From contig OY969604.1 of NCBI GenBank assembly GCA_963701325.1, forward strand, positions 2,976,001 through 3,040,000: a stretch of DNA of 64,000 bases, in the 5' to 3' direction. Below are positions 57,355 through 64,000 of the stretch, in pieces; within the stretch, counting starts at the first letter, position 1, and each line of letters opens with the position of its first letter. Source of the stretch: Bog-756 sp963701325 (GTDB taxonomy: Bacteria > Actinomycetota > Acidimicrobiia > Acidimicrobiales > RAAP-2). A model generated the notes under the pieces. The model was not told the DNA's origin and did no database searches. It saw only the letters and a program-made list of their open reading frames with translations. The translations under genes were made by a program, and so were the position numbers.

Positions 57355-59505
57355 TCAGCCGGTGACCGGATGGGTGGGGGTGGTCCCGTTGGCGAGGAGG
57401 TTGTCGAATCCGTCGGGGATGGACACCAGCCCGGCGGACGTCCCCGGGACGTCGGTGAGACCGTACTGCCACACGATGCAGTCGGTGACCGGGTCGATGG
57501 CCACCACCCGGTCGCGGTAGTCGTCGTTGAGCATGATCAAGCCGTTGGGCAGGCGCTCGGCCAGTGAAGGCTTCTTCAGCATGGCGTCACCGAACCGGGC
57601 ATCGTAGAGCCACGTGACCGTGCCGGAACGGGTGAACTCGAGGGCGCGCCCCTCGGCCGGCGGGTTGTAGTCGGTCATCAGGTAGCTGTCGGGACCCACT
57701 TGTTGGGGATCGGACGGATAGTCGACAGCGGGGATGTGCACCGTCCACACCAGAGTGCCGGTCGGCGTGTACTCGTCGACCCACGACCCGTTGATCTCCG
57801 AGACGAGCACGTTCCCATCTGCCAGGGGGGTGTCGCCGTTGGGATAGGCGATCGACACCGGCGGGTCGTGTGCGTCGGTACCGTTGCCGATCTGACCGGT
57901 CACCCGACCACCGGGAGCGATGAACAGGATGCGGTTGTTGGAGGCATCGGCCACGGTGACGGTGCCCGACTTGAGCAGGTAGGCGTCGTCGGGTTGGTCG
58001 AGGTACCCCGCAGCCGCCCCGGGTTCCCCGGGGTGCCCGTACTGCCAGAGGATCTTGCCTGAGGGATAGCCGATCTCGACGATGGTGTGGTTGTCCTCCT
58101 GGTTGGAGATGATCCCGGTCCCGCCCCGGATGAAGAAGGCGTCATCGGGAAAGTAGAAGCCACCCGCCGGTGGCGGCATCGTGGCCGACGGGTACTGCCA
58201 GGTGACGGTCCGCTGGGTGTTGATGGCGATGAGCCGGTCGTTGCCCCGGTCGGCGATGAGGAGGGTGCCCGAGAACGGGGACCCGGCCCCCGGTGCTCCC
58301 GCCCGGCCTCCATACCTGCTCAGCCGCAGCGAGATCACCGACGCGAGCGAGCCGGAGGCCACGCCGGCCTGGTCGGTTCCGGACTGGGCGGCCACTTCGC
58401 CTCCGACCATGTAACCGATCGCGCCATGCCCGGTTCCGAGCGTGGTAGAACCGGCGAAGGCGTCCGCCTGGGGGAGAAGGCCGGCATCGAGCACCTGTCC
58501 GCTGGCCGGCAGGAAGGTGTCGATCTGAGTGAGGGTCGCTCCCCCCGGGACCTGTCCGCCGGCAACGTAGATGTTCCCGCCGATGAGGAAGGCCGACGCG
58601 CCGTAGAGGGCTCGCGGCAGGTGACCGACCACTGCGGCCTGGTGACTGCCCGGGTCGATCATCTGGATGTCGTCGGTGGCCACAGTGGTCGCGCCGGACG
58701 AGGGCACCTGACCGCCGAAGGCGTAGATGCGGCCGGCATCTGCGACCACCGCCGGGTAGCGGACCGCGACGGGCAGTCGGGCGACGGTGGTGAAGTGCGT
58801 GCCGTCGCCTGTGGCCAGGACCGACGGGAGGTACTGCGTCCCGTCGTAGCCGCCGACCACATAGGTGGTGGAGCCATGGCCACCGCCCGGATCGGGAAGC
58901 GTGGCGACCGCCAGATCGGAACGCGGTTGGGGGAGCCGGCCGGCCTGCGCCCCGGTCACCCCACCCGCACCGAGCAGTCCACCCGCTGGGAACGACTGCA
59001 CGGTCGGCACGGTGTCGGGCGATCCGCCCCCCAGGACGAAGGTGGTCCGCCCGATGGTGGCCGCCGCCGCGTCGTGGACGGCCGTGGCCAGCGATCCGAC
59101 GCTGGTCACCGTGCCGGTGCGCGGATCGATCGAGGAGACCTGGGCGAGGGATGTCCCCGCCGGGGTGATGCCGCCGAGCACGGCGAGCTGGGTTCCGGCC
59201 GCCACCACCGCCTCCCGCGAGAGGGGAGCGCCCATCTGCCAGGACTCGACGCCGGCTTCGATGGCATCGGGGACCCTCGATGCCGGTGTTGTCGCGGCCA
59301 AATGGTGGTGTCCTGCCCCGGACGGTGGGACCCCTCCTGGCAGGGTGATCAAGAGGACTCCGGTGATCAGGAGGACGACGGCCAGCGCCCCGGCTGCCGC
59401 TCGACGTCGCTGCCTGCGGACCCGACGAGCTCGCTGCGCCCGTCGCTCGCTGAGCTCATCCGGGGTGGGCGTCCCGTGATGGGCCGCAGGGAGTCGAGCG
59501 GTCAC
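57355..59505 (-). CDS. Membrane-anchored double beta-propeller protein (Kelch + NHL/PQQ-like)
   Basis: 716 residues. A cytoplasmic Arg-rich start (R-R-A-Q-R-A-R-R-V-R-R-Q-R) and a membrane helix near 37-55 (A-A-G-A-L-A-V-V-L-L-I-T-G-V-L-L-I) lead to two propellers. The first (about 80-390) has Kelch-type blades (Y-V-V-G-G-Y-D-G-T, I-Y-A-F-G-G-Q-V, I-Y-V-A-G-G-Q-V). The second (about 420-710) has NHL/PQQ-type blades (L-L-I-A-D-R-G-N-D-R-L, T-V-A-D-A-S-N-N-R-I). It probably binds or modifies an extracellular glycan. It is the last gene of a four-gene minus-strand group. Confidence 0.8.
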   Translation of the reverse strand: MTARLPAAHHGTPTPDELSERRAQRARRVRRQRRRAAAGALAVVLLITGVLLITLPGGVPPSGAGHHHLAATTPASRVPDAIEAGVESWQMGAPLSREAVVAAGTQLAVLGGITPAGTSLAQVSSIDPRTGTVTSVGSLATAVHDAAAATIGRTTFVLGGGSPDTVPTVQSFPAGGLLGAGGVTGAQAGRLPQPRSDLAVATLPDPGGGHGSTTYVVGGYDGTQYLPSVLATGDGTHFTTVARLPVAVRYPAVVADAGRIYAFGGQVPSSGATTVATDDIQMIDPGSHQAAVVGHLPRALYGASAFLIGGNIYVAGGQVPGGATLTQIDTFLPASGQVLDAGLLPQADAFAGSTTLGTGHGAIGYMVGGEVAAQSGTDQAGVASGSLASVISLRLSRYGGRAGAPGAGSPFSGTLLIADRGNDRLIAINTQRTVTWQYPSATMPPPAGGFYFPDDAFFIRGGTGIISNQEDNHTIVEIGYPSGKILWQYGHPGEPGAAAGYLDQPDDAYLLKSGTVTVADASNNRILFIAPGGRVTGQIGNGTDAHDPPVSIAYPNGDTPLADGNVLVSEINGSWVDEYTPTGTLVWTVHIPAVDYPSDPQQVGPDSYLMTDYNPPAEGRALEFTRSGTVTWLYDARFGDAMLKKPSLAERLPNGLIMLNDDYRDRVVAIDPVTDCIVWQYGLTDVPGTSAGLVSIPDGFDNLLANGTTPTHPVTG

Positions 59506-59526
59506 GCGCCGGTCCCAGGGACGCGG

Positions 59527-60009
59527 TCACTCTTCGGAGTGATGGAGGTCTCCGATCCGGGCAATGCGCACCATGCAGTTGTAGGTCACGACGGCGATGG
59601 CCAGGTGCATGGTCATGAGGACGGCGACCGCCTTGGCCGGCTCCCCGTGCAGCAGGATCCACACGTCGGGCAGCAGGAGCACGAGTGTGACCAGCACGGC
59701 CAGTCGGAGGTAGAGCCAGCGCGGCGCCGAACTGATCCTGGTCACGACGGGCCAGGCGATGCAGGCCACGACCACCCCGATCACCGTGAGTTTGGCGTAG
59801 TCCGAGAAACGGAAGTGGACGAAGCCCTTGGTCGAGGGGAAGACGGCCGTCCCGACGGCCACCAGCGCCGCATCCACCAGGAGGGAGCCGGCAAGCGACG
59901 CCAGGGTCGCCACCAGCACCATGGTCGCCGAGGGTTGCCGGTGACGTGGGGCGAGGTCCACCCGGGCCAGGCGCAGCGCGTCCTCCAGGGTCGTCGGGTG
60001 CGGGTTCAC
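59527..60009 (-). CDS. Small four-helix membrane protein (DUF6069-like)
   Basis: 160 residues from GTG 60009, preceded by GAGGAG at six bases. Four hydrophobic segments: V-L-V-A-T-L-A-S-L-A-G-S-L, L-T-V-I-G-V-V-V-A-C-I-A-W, L-R-L-A-V-L-V-T-L-V-L-L-L and M-T-M-H-L-A-I-A-V-V. The W-P-V-V-T-R-I-S-S-A-P-R-W-L and H-L-A-I-A-V-V-T-Y patterns match small DUF6069-type proteins. The frame extends upstream by 350 codons with poor composition, so that part is not used. It lies between two surface-protein genes. Confidence 0.8.
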   Translation of the reverse strand: MNPHPTTLEDALRLARVDLAPRHRQPSATMVLVATLASLAGSLLVDAALVAVGTAVFPSTKGFVHFRFSDYAKLTVIGVVVACIAWPVVTRISSAPRWLYLRLAVLVTLVLLLPDVWILLHGEPAKAVAVLMTMHLAIAVVTYNCMVRIARIGDLHHSEE

Positions 60010-60110
60010 TCTCTGCTCCTCGAAGTCGGTGGGCCGGCCACGGACCTGGGGGCGGCGGCGACGTTCGCACAATTTCAGTGGTCCTTCCTGACGGCGACAT
60101 GAAGGGCCGG

Positions 60111-61319
60111 TCAGGTGGAGCCCGCCGCCGCGGACATCGTGATGAAGTCGCGGGCCCACCACGATTCGAAGTAGCGACCGGAGGCTCCCGCCATGGTGGC
60201 CAGGAGGTCGGTGCCGTTGGCCGGTGTGGCCGCCGCGGTCGCCGCGCTCGGGGTGTAGGTCGCGAAGTTCACCCAGTCCGTGTTGATGTCGAGCTCCATG
60301 GCCCGGACCGCGCCCGCCCGGGCCAACAGGTCGGCGAGATCGGTGATGTTGAGACCCGGCCCCCCCACGTACACGAGGGCACCGTCGGCAGTGACGCCCA
60401 CCCCGGACCGCCAGACGTAGACCGCGTTTCCGAGCGTTGCCCCCCACCGTGTGGTGTCGGCTGCGTCGAGCCCCGGAACCGGCTGACCGTTGGCGACCAA
60501 TAGGTCGAGGTTCTGCCGGACGGCGACGACCTCGGGAGTCATGGTCACATCGGTTCCCCATGATCCGACGGTGGCCGTCCCGTCGGCGTAGACCACGAAG
60601 GACGCAGCTCCCGGCCGTAGGGGAAGCACGACACGGCCGTCGGTGTAGTACCCGCCGTTGGCCGAGGACATGAGGAACCCGGCGTTGAACGCCGCCACCA
60701 GCGAGTTCGCGGCCGTCGGGGTGATGGGAGCGGAATGGAGATAGGGACCCCCGCCGGGGATCTGACTTCCCGAGTAGAGCGTGGCCCGGAGCAGCTTGGT
60801 GTCCATCCAGGCGGCGCCGACCACATAGCTGGTGTGGATCGGATCCGGTCGCAGGGTGGTGACATAGACGGCCGGTACGCCGTCCACCAGGCGACCGGCC
60901 GGCGACCACTGTCCCTCGCCGGCGATGGCCGGGCTGACCACCGGCGGGATGGCGGCGGGGCCCGGGAGATGGTCCGGGCCGGCCGCCACGGGCAGCGAGC
61001 GGGGCCGTCGGATGGCGTCGGCCGGCGGTCGTCCCCCAACCGGCGGCGGGTGGTGCGAGTACCACTCGTTCTCCACCCAGTTGACGATCCCGGAACCGCC
61101 GTGCTCACGGGCCCATTCGGCAAACCGGACACTGACCGAACTGCCGAGGGCCTGGTCGGTCAGGGCCCCCCCGAGGGACACGGCCAACCAGATCAGCAGG
61201 ACGACCAGCGCGACGAGGACAGCCGTCAACACGCGGTGGTTCCGGAAGGTGTTGGGCCCTCGTCGTCGGGTGAGGCGGTGCGACAGCGGTCGAGGTCCCG
61301 TGCCGAGGGTGCCGCTCAT
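60111..61319 (-). CDS. Membrane-anchored phosphodiester glycosidase-like protein (NAGPA family)
   Basis: 402 residues from ATG 61319. A membrane helix at about 28-48 is followed by an extracellular domain with the NAGPA/DUF2233 pattern: L-V-A-A-F-N-A-G-F-L, G-Y-Y-T-D-G-R, and A-M-E-L-D-I-N-T-D-W near the end. The family cleaves phosphodiester-linked sugars such as the N-acetylglucosamine cap in mannose-6-phosphate formation; in bacteria it may act on teichoic-acid-like or phosphoglycan bonds. It is the first gene of the surface group and could supply the glycan bound by the propeller. Confidence 0.82.
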   Translation of the reverse strand: MSGTLGTGPRPLSHRLTRRRGPNTFRNHRVLTAVLVALVVLLIWLAVSLGGALTDQALGSSVSVRFAEWAREHGGSGIVNWVENEWYSHHPPPVGGRPPADAIRRPRSLPVAAGPDHLPGPAAIPPVVSPAIAGEGQWSPAGRLVDGVPAVYVTTLRPDPIHTSYVVGAAWMDTKLLRATLYSGSQIPGGGPYLHSAPITPTAANSLVAAFNAGFLMSSANGGYYTDGRVVLPLRPGAASFVVYADGTATVGSWGTDVTMTPEVVAVRQNLDLLVANGQPVPGLDAADTTRWGATLGNAVYVWRSGVGVTADGALVYVGGPGLNITDLADLLARAGAVRAMELDINTDWVNFATYTPSAATAAATPANGTDLLATMAGASGRYFESWWARDFITMSAAAGST

Positions 61320-61475
61320 GTGTCACTGTGCGGCCACGTCGGATCGTGTCGACCTCCCGCACGTCCGGACGGTCTCACACGACAGTTGCGCACCATGGTG
61401 TCAACCTACGGACCCTGCCTGACGGACACGTGAACGATCTCTCCCAACGTCGGAGATCCGATCAACGGCGTTCTG

Positions 61476-62795
61476 CTAGCGGTCGGTTCCCTCCGCTCCG
61501 GTGGGAAGACCCGTGGGTGCCGCCACCGGGAGATGGCGCATCTCCGCAAATCGGTGATCATCGTCCGTCGGATGCCCGACCACCGCGGTTCCGGCCGATC
61601 GGGACCGACCGGTCGCCGTCTGCCGCCACGACACCTCCATCCGGGCGCCACCCCCTGGCGCGTCGCTGATCATCCACGACCCGTCGGTCGCTCGGACCAC
61701 CGAGTCGGCGATGGCGAGGCCCAGACCGGTACCGCCCGGCGCCTCGGTGCCCCGGTGGAAGCGGTCGAGCACCAGTTGCCGCTGCTCGAGGGGTATCCCC
61801 GGGCCGCTGTCGTCGACCCGCAGGACCACCCGATTGCCGACGACACGGACGGAGACCTCGACGCCACCGTCCCGGCCCGCGTACTTGCATGCATTGTCGA
61901 CGAGAACGCCGACCAGGCGGTCGATCCACGCCGGATCGGCAGCCACCCGGGCCGGGCGATCCGCTTCGGTGTCGACCTCCAGGTGCACGCCCTTGGCCGA
62001 GGCGACGGACTGGAAACGCGCCACCGAGGCGGCGGCCACCGCGGCGAGATCGACCTCTCCGCCGACGACCAGCGCCGTGCGCTGGTCGTCGATACGGGCC
62101 AGCCAGAGGAGATCGTCGACGATGTTGCGCAGTCGGTGGCCTTCGCCGCCGATCCGTCCGAGGACCTCCCGGTACTCTTCGGAGGTCCGGGTCCGGCTGA
62201 GCGCCAGTTCCGCCTCGGCTTCGATGACGCTGATCGGCGTTCGTAGTTCGTGGGAGGCGTCGGCGGTGAACTCGACCTGGCGTCGGTGGATGAGCTCGAG
62301 CGGCGCCGAGGCCCGCAGCCCGATGATCAGGGACCCGACGAAGGTGGCAACCAGAAGCAGGATCCCGAAGAGGAGCTCAGGACCGACGAGTGCGCTCTGC
62401 ACCCGCTCGAGCTGGGCCAGGCTCTCCCCGGCGACCAGCCACCCGTCCCCCCTCCGGACTGCCTGGAAGCGGAAGTCGGTGCCCTTGATGGCGACCGTAC
62501 TGGCGCCTGCGCTCCAGGTGCGGTCGGGAAGCGACGGCGCACCGGCGGTGAGGGCGATTGGCTGCCCCCTTGCGCTGACGATCCAAACGAACCGGGGCGC
62601 GTCGTCGATGTCGTGGTCTGCGTCGGTGGACGCGCCGGTCGACGTCGCCGAGGAGGACCGGGTCGCCGCCTGGGCCACCCGCTGGGCCAGACGTGTGTCG
62701 GCCTGGCCGGTCAGACGGTCGACCACCACGACGTTGAGGGCGAGGACACCGAGGACGTAGCAGACCATGACCACCGCGGTGGCCGCGATGGCCAC
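61476..62795 (-). CDS. Sensor histidine kinase
   Basis: 439 residues from GTG 62795 (the start is uncertain; no strong ribosome site). Membrane helices near 7-25 and 141-160 flank a sensor domain. The HisKA box F-T-A-D-A-S-H-E-L-R-T-P (His182) follows the second helix almost directly, so the usual 50-residue HAMP linker seems to be missing. The ATPase boxes V-L-V-D-N-A-C-K-Y, D-D-S-G-P-G-I-P and G-G-T-G-L-G-L-A-I-A are intact. It pairs with the response regulator gene that lies upstream of it. Confidence 0.9.
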   Translation of the reverse strand: MAIAATAVVMVCYVLGVLALNVVVVDRLTGQADTRLAQRVAQAATRSSSATSTGASTDADHDIDDAPRFVWIVSARGQPIALTAGAPSLPDRTWSAGASTVAIKGTDFRFQAVRRGDGWLVAGESLAQLERVQSALVGPELLFGILLLVATFVGSLIIGLRASAPLELIHRRQVEFTADASHELRTPISVIEAEAELALSRTRTSEEYREVLGRIGGEGHRLRNIVDDLLWLARIDDQRTALVVGGEVDLAAVAAASVARFQSVASAKGVHLEVDTEADRPARVAADPAWIDRLVGVLVDNACKYAGRDGGVEVSVRVVGNRVVLRVDDSGPGIPLEQRQLVLDRFHRGTEAPGGTGLGLAIADSVVRATDGSWMISDAPGGGARMEVSWRQTATGRSRSAGTAVVGHPTDDDHRFAEMRHLPVAAPTGLPTGAEGTDR

Positions 62796-62849
62796 ACGAG
62801 CGGCATGGAACTGTCGGCTCCTCGTACCGCTACTGATGGCTGTCTCGGT

Positions 62850-63518
62850 TCACGAGGCCACCATGCGGTAGCCGGTACCGCGGACCGTCTCGATCTTGGC
62901 TCCGCTTCCCCGGAGCTTGGACCGCAGCCTCCCGACGTGGACGTCGATGGTGTTGGATCCGACGACGTCGGCTTCGTCGTCCCATACCTGCACGGCCATC
63001 ACCCGGCGTGTGACCACCGACGGGGACCGGCGCAGGAGGACCTCGAGCAGTCCCATCTCCGTGGCGGTGAGCGAGACCGGTGTCCCGCCCACTGAGACCT
63101 CGCGCACCGCGGGATCGAAGACGAGGTCGCCACACTCGAGCCGGGGCCCGATGCTGACCGACGGTCTCCGTTGCAGGGCCCGCAGGCGGGCGAGCAACTC
63201 CCCGAAGTCGAACGGTTTGACGAGGTAGTCGTCCGCCCCGCTGTTGAGCCCGGAGATGCGATCCGAGGTGGTGTCCAGAGCCGTGAGCATGAGGACGGGA
63301 ACGTGGAGGCCCCGACGCCGCGCTTCGGCGATGACCTCGACGCCGGTCACCCGCGGCATCCGCCAGTCGACCACGGCCACGTCGTAGTCGTAGCTGCGCA
63401 GGTAGAACCCTGCGGCCTCCCCGTCGACCACGGCGTCCACGACATACCCGTTCTCACGGAGGCCCCGCTCGAGGACGGAGCGGAGCCCGGCATCGTCCTC
63501 GGCGACGAGGACCCTCAT
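62850..63518 (-). CDS. OmpR-family response regulator
   Basis: 222 residues from ATG 63518. Receiver domain: V-A-E-D-D-A at the start, phospho-acceptor Asp51 in V-V-D-W-R-M-P, Thr in L-T-A-L-D, Lys in L-V-K-P-F-D. The C-terminal winged helix has L-T-A-T-E-M-G-L-L-E and V-H-V-G-R-L-R-S-K-L and the ending R-G-T-G-Y-R-M. It lies directly upstream of the kinase and is the first gene of the pair. The surface genes that follow on the same strand are plausible targets. Confidence 0.92.
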   Translation of the reverse strand: MRVLVAEDDAGLRSVLERGLRENGYVVDAVVDGEAAGFYLRSYDYDVAVVDWRMPRVTGVEVIAEARRRGLHVPVLMLTALDTTSDRISGLNSGADDYLVKPFDFGELLARLRALQRRPSVSIGPRLECGDLVFDPAVREVSVGGTPVSLTATEMGLLEVLLRRSPSVVTRRVMAVQVWDDEADVVGSNTIDVHVGRLRSKLRGSGAKIETVRGTGYRMVAS

Positions 63519-63627
63519 GGACGCCCCGACCGGGCGCTGGCTGCGTCGCTCACCGTCCCCACGGTACCCACCGAGACTGACGGTTCGATGACGGGTCCTT
63601 GCCGAGGTCCTGATCGTCCCGGCCGCG

Positions 63628-63843
63628 TCAGGGGTCCGTTCGGACCAGGGTCAGGGCCAGGCGGGGACAGCCGGCCACCGCGCGCTGGGCATGGTCGAGG
63701 AGGTGGTCGGGCAGTTCACCGGGCTCGATGAGCGGATACCCCCACGGATCCACGCGGATGCGCTCGGGCAGGAGTTCGGCACACACCCCGGCCCCCTCGC
63801 AGCGGATCGGGTCCACGACGAGGGAGAAGCGCGACCTCCTCAT
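63628..63843 (-). CDS. 3Fe-4S/4Fe-4S single-cluster ferredoxin
   Basis: 71 residues from ATG 63843, which overlaps the upstream stop as ATGA; GTG 63855 is the alternative. Pattern V-D-P-I-R-C-E-G-A-G-V-C-A-E-L, then V-A-G-C-P-R-L-A-L. Two of the Cys in the first group (C-x5-C, with the middle one replaced by Ala/Gly) suggest a [3Fe-4S] cluster of the P450-type ferredoxins. Its coupling to a NuoF/RnfC-like tail points to a small electron-transfer pair. Confidence 0.88.
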   Translation of the reverse strand: MRRSRFSLVVDPIRCEGAGVCAELLPERIRVDPWGYPLIEPGELPDHLLDHAQRAVAGCPRLALTLVRTDP

Positions 63844-64000
63844 CGGCTCTGCCACCGGTGGGCAACGGGGAGTGGCAGGACCGGCTGCCCGGTCGAGTGG
63901 CAGGTGCCGCGTTGGAGGTGGAGGCCGGCATGGCCGGCGAACACCCGCAGGGCAGATCGGACGAACCGGGCTGCGCCGTCAGGGTGGGCGCAGGCGCCTC
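63840..64000 (-). CDS. C-terminal fragment of a NuoF/RnfC-like NADH-binding protein (partial)
   Basis: Only the last 53 codons are inside the window, ending at the stop 63840-63842. They read C-A-H-P-D-G-A-A-R-F-V-R-S-A-L-R-V-F, then G-H-A-G-L-H-L-Q-R-G-T-C-H-S and a short Pro/Leu tail. The A-C-x-H-P-D-G-x-x-R-F-V-x-S-A-L order is what I recall from the end of NuoF-like ferredoxin-linked proteins in Actinobacteria. It is in the same direction as the ferredoxin and their start/stop overlap. The family call is tentative because so little is seen. Confidence 0.6.
   Translation of the reverse strand, partial: GACAHPDGAARFVRSALRVFAGHAGLHLQRGTCHSTGQPVLPLPVAHRWQSR

Noticed and set aside
58087..60102. 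671-codon plus-strand frame opposite the propeller gene
   Set aside because: It is the mirror of the real minus-strand coding sequence; Gly/Arg/Asp-rich with no domain pattern.

Overview
The window is GC-rich, with many GTG and some TTG starts, dense four-base stop/start overlaps (ATGA, GTGA) and short intergenic gaps. Together with a full mce operon, a SigB/SigF-type partner-switching module, a DinB/WYL pair, a GlxA-type AraC regulator and a DUF5996 gene, this points to an actinobacterial chromosome. The secreted Thr/Ser-rich proteins and the lack of classic mycobacterial or Streptomyces markers fit a less-studied high-GC lineage such as Acidimicrobiia, but that placement is inference. I saw no rRNA or tRNA gene, no CRISPR array, no transposase and no phage genes.

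Layout. 1-5.2 kb: small soluble proteins (SRPBCC, MBL-fold, NTF2-like, DUF1059), a TetR regulator with a perfect palindromic operator, and a large MpaB-domain protein. 5.3-16.4 kb: an adenylate-cyclase/ATPase/TPR regulator; cell-surface genes (membrane protein, pentapeptide-repeat protein with a sortase-like tail, lipoprotein, PHM-like copper monooxygenase); a rifampicin-monooxygenase-like gene preceded by a rifamycin-associated element; a secreted lipase; and a cyclic-nucleotide-binding protein. 16.5-28.6 kb: a complete mce lipid-import operon (two YrbE permeases, six MCE proteins, the MceG ATPase and a Mam protein). The first MCE gene carries three apparent single-base indels, and a secreted protein of unknown function sits between mceF and mceG. 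28.7-31.6 kb: three further small secreted proteins, ending in a strong hairpin. 32.1-36.6 kb: a stress sigma factor with two STAS proteins, three HATPase-domain proteins and a SpoIIE-type phosphatase. 37-44.4 kb: an ion transporter; a membrane-protein pair with a BlaI/CopY-type regulator carrying a cysteine-rich metallothionein-like N-terminus; a methyltransferase; and a PadR-controlled ABC exporter whose permease has decayed to a chimeric remnant.

45-51.4 kb: a GlxA regulator followed by a QueD-QueC-GT9 glycosyltransferase-unknown operon that converges on an FAD oxidoreductase-DUF4254 operon. This is the best candidate in the window for an undescribed pathway, possibly a glycosylated or protein-linked 7-deazapurine product. 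51.4-57.2 kb: DinB/WYL pair, PaaI thioesterase, a MarR-pirin operon divergent from an FMN reductase with two matching operators, DUF5996 and a UBP zinc finger. 57.3-64 kb: a minus-strand group of surface proteins (double beta-propeller, membrane protein, phosphodiester glycosidase), a two-component system, and a ferredoxin coupled to the tail of a NuoF/RnfC-like protein cut by the window edge.

Themes. The window is rich in envelope and lipid functions (mce, lipase, secreted proteins) and in regulators with readable operators. All functional statements rest on motif recognition by eye; no database search was run.
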